NCBI RefSeq assembly: GCF_030295915.1
Contig: NZ_AP027361.1
Location: 3,782,001 to 3,846,000 of the forward strand
Source of the DNA: Thalassotalea sediminis
Lineage (GTDB): Bacteria; Pseudomonadota; Gammaproteobacteria; Enterobacterales; Alteromonadaceae
Direction of reading: 5' to 3'
Length of the DNA stretch: 64,000 nucleotides
This document shows, in pieces, positions 1 through 8,835 of this stretch. The notes under the pieces were generated by a model. That model saw nothing but the letters and a program-made list of their open reading frames with translations, did not search any database and had not been told where the DNA came from. The translations under genes and the position numbers were made by a program. Numbering within the stretch: position 1 is the stretch's first letter; the number at the start of each line of letters is the position of its first letter.

Positions 1-1
1 T

Positions 2-1870
2 AAGAATTTGGTAAAGAACCAAATTGCAGTACAGGCAACGGTTACACACCCCTGTGCAGAGCTTGCATGTACCTTTAATTTACTCGCCTTACCTCACCCT
101 GCATCTGGTAAGAACTTAGCTGACTTAGAAAAAATTATTCGCGACACTTTAGTTGAATTTGAACAGCGTGGTGTTCAAGACGACGACTTAACAAAAGTGA
201 AAGCTGATATGGAGTCAGGTTTTGTTTTTGGCCTACAAAGTGTTGCCGGTAAAGTAAGTCAACTGGCCGCAAACGAGACGTTTACAGGTAACCCAAATTA
301 CATCGAAGAAGACATTGCACGTTATGCAAATGTAACCAAAGAAGATGTAATGCGTGTATTTAATACCTACATTAAAGATCAAAACGCTGTGATCATGAGC
401 GTCGTACCAAAAGGTAAATTAGCATTAATTGCCGCCGAAGATAACTTTACGCCTGCAGAGAGAAATATCCCGAAATCAAGCGAAACAACCGCCGATGACT
501 TAGTCGTTCGCAAAGCAATGGATAACTTTGATCGTAGTGTTATCCCAACAGCTGGTGCTAATAAAGCAGTCAAAGTACCAGATATGTGGCGCACAACCTT
601 ATCGAACGGTATTAAGGTGTTAGGTGCACAAAGCCTAGAAACACCAACAACATCAATGCTATTAAAAATTCCAGCAGGTCATTACTATAGCAAAAAAGAT
701 AAGGCCGGCATTGTATCGTTGTTAACCAGCATGCTTAATGAATCAACGACTAAACGTAGTGCTGAAGCAATGAGTAATGAACTTGAAAAGTTAGGAGCCT
801 CTGTTTACATTTCGCCTAATAATCAATATATCAATGTCCATATCAATGCGTTGACCAAAAATATTGATAAAACATTAGCCTTAGTTAATGAAAAATTGAC
901 TCAACCAGCCTTTATTGAAAGTGAATTCGCACGCAATAAAAGTAATGCGATTCAAGGTGTTATAAATAGTAAAAAAGACGCTGGCTATCTTGCGTCTACG
1001 GCTTATCGTCAACTATTACATTCAGATAATATTGCCGCGTTACCTGTTGGTGGCACAGAAAGCACAATTGCCAATATTACTTTGGCCGACGTCAAAGCGT
1101 TTTACAACACCCAAGTTAAGCCAAAAAATAGTCAACTGATTATTGTTTCAGATCTGAATAAAGAACAGGTAGATAAGTCATTATCAGTGCTTACTTCTTG
1201 GCAAGGTGAAGGTCAACCATTAACTCTCACCTTACCAGCGCCTGAAACAAAACTTGGTGTAATTTACCTTGTAAATAAAGACCAGGCAGCACAGTCAGCG
1301 ATTCGAATTGGTAAACGCTCCATCACAGAAGATATTACCGGCGAGTATTACAAGTCATACTTAATGAATTTTCCATTAGGTGGTGCATTTAATAGTCGTA
1401 TCAATTTAAACCTTCGTGAAGACAAAGGTTATACTTATGGTGCGCGTTCATATTTCAGTGCCAATAAATTAGCTGGATTTTTCACAGCAAGTGCAGAAGT
1501 GCGCGCAGATGCAACAGACAAGTCAATTGTTGAATTTGTCAAAGAAATTGAACGATATGCTACCAGTGGTATTACGCGCGAAGAGCTCGCTTTTATGCGT
1601 AATGCAATTAACCAAAAAGATGCGCTTAAATATGAAACACCTAGAGCTAAATTAGGTTTCTTAGCACAAATTTTAGAACATGACTTATCGCCTGATTTCG
1701 TACAAGAACGCGTAGAAATCGTAAAAAATATTTCAGCTGATGAAATAAATGCACTGGCGAAGAAACACCTACAGTTGCAAGATATGCTGATGGTTGTTGT
1801 GGGTGATTCTGCAACACTAACACCACAACTTGAAGCGCTAGGTTACCAAGTAATACAACATTCGTTGTAA
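2..1870 (+). CDS. M16 family zinc peptidase, C-terminal part (5' truncated by window edge)
   Basis: The reading frame is open from base 2, so the start and the N-terminal half lie outside the window; the TTG at 8 is not a credible start. The visible ~622 residues contain the end of one M16 module followed by a second full module (roughly residues 190-620). The second module has the substrate-contacting Arg...Tyr segment (LREDKGYTYGARSYFS, around residue 475). The zinc-binding HxxEH motif expected in the first module is not in view. Proteins of this layout are periplasmic or outer-membrane-associated pitrilysin-like peptidases in marine gammaproteobacteria; localisation here is inference. A strong rho-independent terminator follows directly. 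Family call is secure, substrate unknown. Confidence 0.9.
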   Translation, partial: KNLVKNQIAVQATVTHPCAELACTFNLLALPHPASGKNLADLEKIIRDTLVEFEQRGVQDDDLTKVKADMESGFVFGLQSVAGKVSQLAANETFTGNPNYIEEDIARYANVTKEDVMRVFNTYIKDQNAVIMSVVPKGKLALIAAEDNFTPAERNIPKSSETTADDLVVRKAMDNFDRSVIPTAGANKAVKVPDMWRTTLSNGIKVLGAQSLETPTTSMLLKIPAGHYYSKKDKAGIVSLLTSMLNESTTKRSAEAMSNELEKLGASVYISPNNQYINVHINALTKNIDKTLALVNEKLTQPAFIESEFARNKSNAIQGVINSKKDAGYLASTAYRQLLHSDNIAALPVGGTESTIANITLADVKAFYNTQVKPKNSQLIIVSDLNKEQVDKSLSVLTSWQGEGQPLTLTLPAPETKLGVIYLVNKDQAAQSAIRIGKRSITEDITGEYYKSYLMNFPLGGAFNSRINLNLREDKGYTYGARSYFSANKLAGFFTASAEVRADATDKSIVEFVKEIERYATSGITREELAFMRNAINQKDALKYETPRAKLGFLAQILEHDLSPDFVQERVEIVKNISADEINALAKKHLQLQDMLMVVVGDSATLTPQLEALGYQVIQHSL

Positions 1871-1887
1871 TATAGTACATGCTCCTC

Positions 1888-1918
1888 AAAAAGCCTGATG
1901 TTATCATCGGGCTTTTTT
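1888..1918 (+). terminator. Rho-independent terminator after M16 peptidase
   Basis: The arm AAAAGCCTGATG pairs with CATCGGGCTTTT across a TTAT loop and runs into six T residues. It lies 18 bases after the peptidase stop codon. Confidence 0.85.
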
Positions 1919-1943
1919 ATCGCTATACAATAACCTACAGGCA

Positions 1944-1972
1944 CAAAAAAAGCCGCATAAGCAGCTTTTAAA
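1944..1972 (-). terminator. Terminator for the small gene on the minus strand
   Basis: Read on the minus strand, AAAGCTGC-TTAT-GCGGCTTT forms a stem with one G-T pair followed by a run of T. It sits just beyond the stop of the 84-aa gene. Confidence 0.6.
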
Positions 1973-1992
1973 CACCTATTGTTTTCTTCGCT

Positions 1993-2247
1993 TTAAGGGC
2001 GGATAGTAATTGTTGGTGATGTATCAATTTCACCGTCATCTGATATCGTGGCTACATTACCATCGCACATCAGCACAGCCAAACTACCAGCATTACTGGC
2101 GCGAATAAATGACAGATCATAACCGAACTGCGTTAAGCTACTCGCAGCAAACTTTTGCGCTAACGATAACTTGTCCCAAAGCACTGAGTGCTCAGGTTGG
2201 TAATGTCTGCGTTCTAATAACGCTTCTCTGTCCATTACGGCTTCCAC
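1993..2247 (-). CDS. Small conserved-looking hypothetical protein (84 aa)
   Basis: I do not recognise this family. The protein is soluble, begins acidic and basic mixed (MDREALLERR) and has no signal peptide or membrane segment; the C-terminal half is rich in Asp, Ser and Thr. A GTG start at 2247 is preceded by AGAGG at good spacing, and an in-frame ATG four codons further in is an alternative. It stands alone with its own terminator, between the M16 peptidase and the inverted-repeat element. Its reality rests on the ribosome binding site, the terminator and protein-like composition; function unknown. Confidence 0.6.
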   Translation of the reverse strand: MEAVMDREALLERRHYQPEHSVLWDKLSLAQKFAASSLTQFGYDLSFIRASNAGSLAVLMCDGNVATISDDGEIDTSPTITIRP

Positions 2248-2361
2248 ATTAACCTCTGTAAATATGATAATAACAATTACATATGACAGCGAAGATATCT
2301 TAGTTGGTACATTATTTCAACAACTCGCGGTTAAATAATGATACTTTTTAGACTGGTATAT

Positions 2362-2632
2362 CTTGAGCGTGTTGATCTTTCATGTTTGCTTTTGCTGCAA
2401 TTTGTTTGGTATTTACACAAGGCAGCGCTTACGCCGTGTAGTTATTCTACTCCAGTAAAGCGTTAACACAGTAGAAATGCCAAACAGATGCTGCCCGAAG
2501 GGTTCACCTAAACGCCTCCTGCTCTTTGTTACTTAAACTAACCATAGCATGACTATGCAATAATCCAAGTGCCGCGATCAGAAGACGTTTAATTTGAACA
2601 AAACTCAAACAGCAAAGATCAACACGCTCTAG
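2362..2632. mobile_element. MITE-like inverted-repeat element, 271 bp, no coding capacity
   Basis: GAGCGTGTTGATCTTT at 2365-2380 is repeated as a perfect inverted copy at 2614-2629. The match extends imperfectly outward to CTT/CTA and inward to TGTTTG, giving terminal repeats of about 26 bases. Inside are smaller inverted repeats: TTTGGTATTT against AAATGCCAAA, GTAG-TTATT-CTAC, and CATAG-CATGA-CTATG. No ORF or transposase is present and no clear target duplication is visible. It fills the 460-base gap between the 84-aa gene and tesB. The size, terminal repeats and lack of coding suggest a non-autonomous element; a structured RNA gene is an alternative. Confidence 0.6.
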
Positions 2633-2709
2633 TTACTTCCAAAGATGGCTTCACTTTCTTATACTTAGGACATTATACGTAATGAAAATCAAAAAAGATC
2701 ATCACTATT

Positions 2710-3567
2710 ATGAGCCAGGTATTAAACGATTTATTAAATTTACTCACATTAGAACCCATTGAGCAGGGATTATATCGCGGACAAAGCCAAGATTTAGGTT
2801 TTAAAGCGCTGTTTGGTGGTCAAGTAATGGGACAAGCGTTATCAGCAGCGCAAGAAACTGTAGACCCTGCTCGTCATATTCATTCTCTACATTCTTATTT
2901 TTTGCGTCCAGGTGATGCACAGAAGCCTGTTGTTTACGAAGTCGAAAACATCAGAGATGGTCATAGTTTCAATACAAGACGTGTTAAAGCCATTCAAAAT
3001 GGTAAAGCTATTTTTTACATGACAGCATCATTTCAGCTAGATGAAGTTGGCTTTGATCATCAGCCAACAATGCCTAATGTACCTGGACCAGACGGTATCC
3101 CATCATTCAGTGACTTTATTTTTGATCACCAAGAGTATATTCCTGACAACATTCGCGCAAAGTTTTTATCTGAAAAGCCTATAGAGTTGCGCCCTGTGGA
3201 GCAATATAACTGGATAAAGCCACAAAAAACAGATCCATTATGTCATATGTGGATTAAGGCAAATGGTAACTTACCTGACGATCCCCGAATTCACAAATAT
3301 ATGTTGGCATACACATCCGATTTTCATTTTTTACCGACAGCGCTTTTTACGCATGGAGAATCCCATTGGCAACCAAACTTTCAAATTGCCAGTATTGATC
3401 ACGCGATGTGGTTCCATAGACCATTTAGGTTTGACGATTGGTTATTATACGTAATGGAAAGTCCCACTTCTGTAGGAGGAAGAGGGTTAGTCCGCGGGCA
3501 AATATACAACCAAACTGGCGAACTGGTTGCTAGTACCATGCAAGAAGGCGTAATTCGCCAACGTTAA
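2710..3567 (+). CDS. tesB: Acyl-CoA thioesterase II
   Basis: Hydrolyses acyl-CoA to free fatty acid and CoA in the cytoplasm, with broad chain-length range in the family. The 285 residues match the usual TesB length (E. coli 286) with two hotdog domains, about 1-110 and 150-285. Counting residues places Asp204 and Gln278 exactly at the E. coli catalytic positions, while the Thr228 position is Ser here, a conservative change. The ATG at 2710 has only a weak ribosome site. The gene follows the MITE-like element and its last four bases overlap the stop of the convergent channel gene. Identification is secure. Confidence 0.95.
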   Translation: MSQVLNDLLNLLTLEPIEQGLYRGQSQDLGFKALFGGQVMGQALSAAQETVDPARHIHSLHSYFLRPGDAQKPVVYEVENIRDGHSFNTRRVKAIQNGKAIFYMTASFQLDEVGFDHQPTMPNVPGPDGIPSFSDFIFDHQEYIPDNIRAKFLSEKPIELRPVEQYNWIKPQKTDPLCHMWIKANGNLPDDPRIHKYMLAYTSDFHFLPTALFTHGESHWQPNFQIASIDHAMWFHRPFRFDDWLLYVMESPTSVGGRGLVRGQIYNQTGELVASTMQEGVIRQR

Positions 3568-4805
3568 TTCCGCTGGCGCCAATCTTGCCCTGTTGGATGT
3601 TGAAAAACACGAATATCAAAGATTGGTGCCATCGCATAAAGGTGATCAAAAATATCAGCTTGTATTGATTCATAACTCACCCAATTTTTATCTTTACAAA
3701 AAAAGTAAAGTTCTAATGGTAAGCCAGAAGCGGTTGCTGGCAATTGTCTAACCATACAAGTCATGTCTGGGTGCACTTGCTCATGTTGCTTTAAATAATT
3801 CTCAATATACGCTCGATAAGTACCAACATTTGTAAGTTGTCGTTGGTTAACCACATCTTCCGGGGCTATACCGCGCAATTGATGATAACTATCAATTTCT
3901 TTTTGCTTCTCGTCTAAATAATCATGAATAAGCCTTACTGACCTCAGATTTTTGATTTCATCAGGCTTGTAAAAGCGAACACTGGATACATCGAGTGTAA
4001 TTGAACGCTTAATCCGTCTTCCTCCAGATACATACATGCCTCGCCAGTTTTTGAAAGAGCCACTAATTAATGCATAAGTAGGTACTGTAGTAATTGTACG
4101 ATCAAAGTTTTGTACCTTAACGGTATTGAGGCCAATTTCTAGTACATCACCATCTGCACCATACTGTGGAATTTCAATCCAATCTCCTGGTGCCAACATC
4201 TTATTCGCAGAAATTTGAATACTGGCGACAAGCCCTTTAATGGTATCCTGAAAAACTAATAGTAATACGGCAGTCAACGCGCCTAAACCACTTAACAAGT
4301 ACAATGGTGATTTATCTAACACAAACGAAATAGACAGAATGCTAGCAACTAAATATACCAACAGCTTAATGACTTGAATGGTTGAGTTCAGAGGGATATA
4401 TCGATTCTGCGCTACTTGACGATAACTGCTTTTAAACACATTAAGTAGGGCACTAAGCGCCCTTGCTACTTGAAACGTTATTGCGATATGAAAAAAAACT
4501 AAGAGAAAGTGTCGAAAAACACTGTCTTCAACAAATAAATGCGGCACCAGAAACCACGCAGCTACCAGAGGGATTATTGCGATGGTTCGACTAAAAACCC
4601 CTTGCTCAAATAATAGATCATCCCAAGTGTTTTTTGAGTGAATCACCATTTTTTCAATGGCAACTAACAATTGGTGCTTAGCTAAATAATAAACAATACC
4701 TGCAATTGCCAACATTATTGCTATACCTACCACCATAGTCATTGATGATAAGTAAAGTTCGGAAACCCCTTGTTCAGATAGCCATGTTGATAAAATATCT
4801 TGCAT
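3564..4805 (-). CDS. ybdG: MscS-family mechanosensitive channel, YbdG type
   Basis: Inner-membrane channel expected to relieve osmotic downshock. At 413 aa it matches E. coli YbdG (415 aa) rather than the shorter MscS. The N-terminal 200 residues hold about five hydrophobic segments (for example 20-45, 75-95, 140-180). The MscS pore and beta domain follows, with GDWIEIPQYGADGDVLEIGL around residue 205, and then a cytoplasmic C-terminal domain. It lies 8 bases downstream of the acyltransferase and is probably co-transcribed with it. A GGGAA ribosome site precedes the ATG. The symbol is by resemblance of length and domain order. Confidence 0.88.
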   Translation of the reverse strand: MQDILSTWLSEQGVSELYLSSMTMVVGIAIMLAIAGIVYYLAKHQLLVAIEKMVIHSKNTWDDLLFEQGVFSRTIAIIPLVAAWFLVPHLFVEDSVFRHFLLVFFHIAITFQVARALSALLNVFKSSYRQVAQNRYIPLNSTIQVIKLLVYLVASILSISFVLDKSPLYLLSGLGALTAVLLLVFQDTIKGLVASIQISANKMLAPGDWIEIPQYGADGDVLEIGLNTVKVQNFDRTITTVPTYALISGSFKNWRGMYVSGGRRIKRSITLDVSSVRFYKPDEIKNLRSVRLIHDYLDEKQKEIDSYHQLRGIAPEDVVNQRQLTNVGTYRAYIENYLKQHEQVHPDMTCMVRQLPATASGLPLELYFFCKDKNWVSYESIQADIFDHLYAMAPIFDIRVFQHPTGQDWRQRN

Positions 4806-4813
4806 ACTATTCC

Positions 4814-5710
4814 CTATTGGTATTTTTTCTGTAGCCGCGCCAATTTCTGATCTTTAGCTTCCCATAAAGTGTTAACCCACTTCTGAAAATAAATTTTATA
4901 ACTTCGGTCATTCATATAATCGCCAACTAATTGTTGATCGACATCTTTAATCTCAATATCAACCTCTATGGTATGCACGCGACCACATAAAAAGTCAATA
5001 AAAGTAGGGGTTTTCTCTGGATAGTAAATGGTCACATCTAATACTTTATTCAGTTGTTCTCCCATTGCGGACATCACGAAACCTATCCCCCCCGCTTTTG
5101 GTTTTAATAAATGCTGAAATGGAGAGCCTTGTTTCTGGTGCTTTTCTGACGTAAAACGCGTTCCTTCTATAAAGCTCATAACGCTAACAGGCTTATGTTT
5201 GAATTTTTCACATGCCTTACGCGTTGTTTCAAGGTCTTTACCTTTTAGATGTGGATTTTTCTTCACATAACTTTGGCTATATCGCTTCATGAATGGAAAA
5301 TCTAGCGCCCACCAAGCAATTCCTAAAAAAGGCACATAAATAAGCTCTTTCTTTAAGAAAAACTTTAAAAATGGCACTTTGCCTCTCAATACTCTTTGCA
5401 ATACTAAAATGTCTACCCAACTTTGATGATTCGCAATAACCAAATACCATTGTTTTATTTCTAATTTTTCAAGCCCAGAAACGATAATCTTTGTTTTGGT
5501 AAATAATTTCTGGTTAACGGTATTTATCGCCACCCAATTGCTTGCCATGCGGTCGAGTAGATAACTAAAAAGCTTTTGCCAGCCAGCCACAGGAACAAGT
5601 GCCTTAAGTAAAGAAAAAATCACAATCGGTACTAACCAAAAAAGTGTATTAATCACATAAAATAAAAATGACAATAAACCAGTAATGGGTGCGGGTAAAA
5701 AACGTAACAT
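4814..5710 (-). CDS. Lysophospholipid acyltransferase family protein (YihG-like)
   Basis: Membrane-bound acyltransferase of the PlsC superfamily, expected to transfer an acyl chain to a lysophospholipid. The HX4D catalytic motif is in NHQSWVDIL (about residue 94). The FIEGTRFT motif (about residue 180) is the glycerol-phosphate binding block. An N-terminal hydrophobic hairpin lies at residues 5-40. Its 298 aa, and EGTRFT rather than the PEGTR of PlsC proper, point to the YihG/LCLAT1 branch. It is first in a two-gene unit with the YbdG-type channel. No strong ribosome site is visible before the ATG. Exact acceptor not determined. Confidence 0.85.
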   Translation of the reverse strand: MLRFLPAPITGLLSFLFYVINTLFWLVPIVIFSLLKALVPVAGWQKLFSYLLDRMASNWVAINTVNQKLFTKTKIIVSGLEKLEIKQWYLVIANHQSWVDILVLQRVLRGKVPFLKFFLKKELIYVPFLGIAWWALDFPFMKRYSQSYVKKNPHLKGKDLETTRKACEKFKHKPVSVMSFIEGTRFTSEKHQKQGSPFQHLLKPKAGGIGFVMSAMGEQLNKVLDVTIYYPEKTPTFIDFLCGRVHTIEVDIEIKDVDQQLVGDYMNDRSYKIYFQKWVNTLWEAKDQKLARLQKKYQ

Positions 5711-5838
5711 GCGGCATTAAAATGAATAACTTTAGGTAGCTCATATCATAAAGGGATTTTCACTCGCTTTCAGCTACTAATTAGTAAAATTATAAATTGA
5801 TTACTTTTCTATCATTTGAAATTTATCTCCGCTATTTC

Positions 5839-5867
5839 TTGATAAAAATCGTCAATATTAATAATAA
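5839..5867 (+). promoter_or_regulatory. Candidate promoter upstream of proBA
   Basis: TTGATA and TAATAA are separated by 17 bases about 130 bases before proB. The 290-base gap between the acyltransferase start and proB is very AT-rich and holds nothing else I can name, so chance matches are likely. Confidence 0.3.
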
Positions 5868-6000
5868 AAATAACTCATCGATGGTCGTTATTGCTTAAAA
5901 CGAGTAAAAATAACGATCTCGTCTAATGAATATGTATTTTCTCATTGCAAGTTGCGCTGGGATGAAGGATGCTTTTAGGCTGGATAATTGAGGAAACACA

Positions 6001-7110
6001 ATGAATTTTCATCGGGCTGTCATTAAAGTCGGCAGCGCATTAGTGTCACCAGATACTAATAGTTGCAGCGGCAAGTACCTGCTTTCAATTGCTCGTTTTA
6101 TAACGGCATGCCAACAAGCAGGCAAAGAAATCATTTTAGTCTCTTCCGGCAGTGTTGCTGCTGGCAGGCTGTCAATTAGTCATGGTTCCCCCATCCCCTC
6201 AATCCAAACAAAACAGGCAATGGCAGCCGTAGGGCAAATAAAACTCATGGCAAATTGGCAACGATTTTTTGATCAAGCCTGCAGTCAATTGCTCATTACC
6301 CATGGCGACTTAAAAGACAGAGAGCGTTATATAAATATTAAGAATACGTTACGTATTTTATTAGCTAATCAGGTACTACCAATCGTAAATGAAAATGACA
6401 CGGTTGCAACTGACGAGTTAAAAGTTGGTGACAATGATAATCTTGCAGCACAAGTTGCTTTGGTAAGCGAAGCTGATTGCCTGTTTATATTAAGTGACAT
6501 TGATGGTGTTTTTAACTGTGATCCACGTCATAACCCTGATGCTGTAATGATTCCAGAAATTGCAGAGATCACTGACGAGATTTATGCCATGGCAGGTTGT
6601 ACCAACAACCCTATTGCTACAGGTGGTATGAAAACCAAAATTCAAGCAGCCGAGAAAGCAATAGAAAATGGCATTACCACCTATATTATCAACGGCACTA
6701 ACCCTGAAGTATTTGAGCAATTGCTTAAAGGCAAAAACCCGGGTACCAAATTTTTAGCTAAAGAAATATCCGCTCCAGCACGTAAGCACTGGCTCAAACA
6801 TACGCTCAAGAGCGACGGTAAAGTATATCTCGATCAAGGTGCCGTTACCGCCTTAACCCGCAACGGAGCATCTTTGTTATCTTCAGGTGTTGTGAACTGC
6901 GAAGGTAGTTTTATTGCCGGTGACGCTATTGACCTTATTGATCACAAAACAAATCGCGTTATCGCCAAAGGTATTTGCCAATATAGTCAACCAGAACTTC
7001 AACAAATTAAAGGCGTCAAGAGTGACGACATTTTTCAAATATTGGGTTATCGACCAAGTAAAGTTGTCGTCCATCGCGATGATTTGGTAATGCTTAGCAA
7101 GGAGTTTTAA
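6001..7110 (+). CDS. proB: Glutamate 5-kinase
   Basis: First step of proline synthesis: ATP-dependent phosphorylation of glutamate to gamma-glutamyl phosphate, passed to ProA. The amino acid kinase domain spans about 1-255, with the N-terminal KVGSALV lysine motif, the SSGSVAAG loop, NENDTVA and GDNDNLAA. A C-terminal PUA domain (about 275-365) makes up the usual 367-370 aa. GAGGA precedes the ATG at good spacing. proA begins four bases after the stop, so the two form an operon. In the family this enzyme is feedback-inhibited by proline. Confidence 0.97.
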   Translation: MNFHRAVIKVGSALVSPDTNSCSGKYLLSIARFITACQQAGKEIILVSSGSVAAGRLSISHGSPIPSIQTKQAMAAVGQIKLMANWQRFFDQACSQLLITHGDLKDRERYINIKNTLRILLANQVLPIVNENDTVATDELKVGDNDNLAAQVALVSEADCLFILSDIDGVFNCDPRHNPDAVMIPEIAEITDEIYAMAGCTNNPIATGGMKTKIQAAEKAIENGITTYIINGTNPEVFEQLLKGKNPGTKFLAKEISAPARKHWLKHTLKSDGKVYLDQGAVTALTRNGASLLSSGVVNCEGSFIAGDAIDLIDHKTNRVIAKGICQYSQPELQQIKGVKSDDIFQILGYRPSKVVVHRDDLVMLSKEF

Positions 7111-7114
7111 GTTT

Positions 7115-8371
7115 ATGACAAGTACATTCGATATTGCTGACAATGCAAAACATGTAAAAGTAGCAGCAAGGCAAGTTGCGCAACTAACCACTACAGTGAA
7201 GAACAAGCTACTTTTACAAATGGCAAATGCAATAGAAAAAGATATAAGCAACATATTGGCTGAAAATAACAAGGATATTACCGCTGGACGACAACGTGGC
7301 TTAACTGAAGCAATGTTAGACAGATTATTGTTAACTCCTGAAAGAGTAAAAGATATTGCTGAAGCCATTCGTGAAATTATTGCACTTCACGATCCCGTAG
7401 GTAGCATTGCCAACATGACCCTAAGACCCAATGGTATTCAGGTAGGTAAAATGCGAATACCATTGGGTGTTATTGCAATGATTTACGAAGCAAGACCCAA
7501 TGTTACAGCCGAAGCAGCGGCACTGTGTATAAAATCGGGCAACGCAGTCATATTGCGCGGAGGTTCAGAGGCTATACATAGCAACCTAGCACTAGCCAAT
7601 TGTCTGCATCGCGTACTTGAAGACAATGATATCGACCGTAATGTTATCTCCGTGATACCTGATACGCGTCGCGTTGTCATTGAGCAATTATTAAAACAAC
7701 GAGAATCAATCGACCTCGTTATCCCGCGCGGTGGCGAAGGATTAATTCGCTATGTAACAGAAAACAGTCAAATCCCTGTGATTCAACACTTTAAAGGGGT
7801 TTGCCACTTATTCATTGACAAATATGCCGATTTAAATAAATCCATTCAGATTTTAATTAATGGTAAAACACAAAAACCAAGTGCATGTAATGCTTTTGAA
7901 ACCTTACTTGTACATCAAGATATCGCTGCTAAGTTTTTACCTCTTGCTGCAAAAGCATTGGCGGAAAACAACGTCAAGGTACATGCATGCCCGAATAGCA
8001 TCAATTACTTTGCTGGTGCAGTACTCGCCAATGATGAAGACTATCATACCGAATATCTTGCCAATGAAATTGCCATCAAGGTAGTGGATTCATATGACAA
8101 GGCAATAGACCATATCAACCAGTACACATCTGATCATACTGAAGTTATCGTAAGCCAAGATACGAGTCGATGTCAGGCTTTCATTAGACAGGTCAATTCG
8201 TCTGTGGTGATGACTAATGCTTCTTCACGTTTTTCAGACGGCGGACAGCTCGGGTTAGGCTCTGAAATTGGTATATCTACGAGTAAATTACACGCCTATG
8301 GCCCAATGGGGCTAGCGGCGTTAACGACAGAAAAATATGTTGTAATTGGTGATGGACAAATTAGAGAGTAA
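7115..8371 (+). CDS. proA: Gamma-glutamyl phosphate reductase
   Basis: Second step of proline synthesis: NADPH reduction of gamma-glutamyl phosphate to glutamate semialdehyde, which cyclises to pyrroline-5-carboxylate. An aldehyde-dehydrogenase-fold protein of 418 aa, normal for the family. The catalytic Cys sits in PSACNAFETLLVH (about residue 255) and the NAD(P)-binding region includes ILRGGSEA. The AAGGAG ribosome site lies within the end of proB, consistent with translational coupling. A perfect 11-bp hairpin follows about 50 bases after the stop. Confidence 0.97.
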   Translation: MTSTFDIADNAKHVKVAARQVAQLTTTVKNKLLLQMANAIEKDISNILAENNKDITAGRQRGLTEAMLDRLLLTPERVKDIAEAIREIIALHDPVGSIANMTLRPNGIQVGKMRIPLGVIAMIYEARPNVTAEAAALCIKSGNAVILRGGSEAIHSNLALANCLHRVLEDNDIDRNVISVIPDTRRVVIEQLLKQRESIDLVIPRGGEGLIRYVTENSQIPVIQHFKGVCHLFIDKYADLNKSIQILINGKTQKPSACNAFETLLVHQDIAAKFLPLAAKALAENNVKVHACPNSINYFAGAVLANDEDYHTEYLANEIAIKVVDSYDKAIDHINQYTSDHTEVIVSQDTSRCQAFIRQVNSSVVMTNASSRFSDGGQLGLGSEIGISTSKLHAYGPMGLAALTTEKYVVIGDGQIRE

Positions 8372-8421
8372 CCGCCTTACCTTTATTCAACAACCAATAA
8401 GTAAATAATCTACCAGCATAG

Positions 8422-8446
8422 CAGGAAGCCTTGACAAGGCTTCCTG
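8422..8446 (+). terminator. Stem-loop after proBA
   Basis: CAGGAAGCCTT and AAGGCTTCCTG form a perfect 11-bp stem with a 3-base loop. There is no T-run, so it may be a processing or Rho-assisted 3' end rather than a classic terminator. Confidence 0.55.
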
Positions 8447-8753
8447 TATGGGAGCTTATTTCTTTCAGCTTTTACTGAGTTTCATCGTAAATTACTTTCA
8501 TCGATTGTTTCCCTCTGACAACTCCCTCATCACCCTGTTCAGCGGACACTAACAGCAATATTGTTAGACCATCATACCGCTCTAATAAATGCGCATCCCA
8601 CCGCTCGTCAGTGTCGAGAAGTTCCATCACTGCAATTTAACATTAAAAAGATACTTGGAAACAATTCAATTGATACTTTTAAAAATGAGCTTTACGGGCA
8701 AAGCCCAACTGAACGTTCATCACCTCCATAGGGATGATTTTGAGTTAACAATA
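8447..8753. other. Non-coding gap between proA and ilvC
   Basis: About 300 bases with no convincing gene. A short hairpin, CTAACA-GCAATAT-TGTTAG, lies at 8549-8567. A 68-codon frame at 8589-8795 lacks a ribosome site and runs through the ilvC terminator, so I do not call it. Confidence 0.5.
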
Positions 8754-8793
8754 AAAAACCGATATCAGCTCCAGAGTACTGATATCGGTTTTT
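8754..8793 (-). terminator. Bidirectional terminator after ilvC
   Basis: AAAAACCGATATCAG and CTGATATCGGTTTTT form a perfect 15-bp stem around a 10-base loop. T-runs are present in both directions, so it can end ilvC transcripts and any read-through from proBA. Confidence 0.85.
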
Positions 8794-8817
8794 GACCATA
8801 CCCAAAACAGTATGGTC
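8794..8817 (-). other. Second stem-loop before the ilvC terminator
   Basis: GACCATAC pairs perfectly with GTATGGTC around an 8-base loop and abuts the terminator stem. On the ilvC transcript this hairpin comes first. Confidence 0.5.
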
Positions 8818-8835
8818 ATAGGGTGAATACGTTAT

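Noticed and set aside
2362..2632. Integron attC-like site or complete insertion sequence
   Set aside because: No paired attC core sites of the right spacing, no integrase and no transposase frame; the long terminal repeats fit a non-autonomous element better.
6883..7368. 161-codon ORF antisense to the proB-proA junction
   Set aside because: Entirely opposite two certain genes; composition is that expected from the complementary frame of coding DNA.
8589..8795. 68-codon ORF on the plus strand between proA and ilvC
   Set aside because: No ribosome binding site, no recognisable protein features, and it reads through the bidirectional ilvC terminator.
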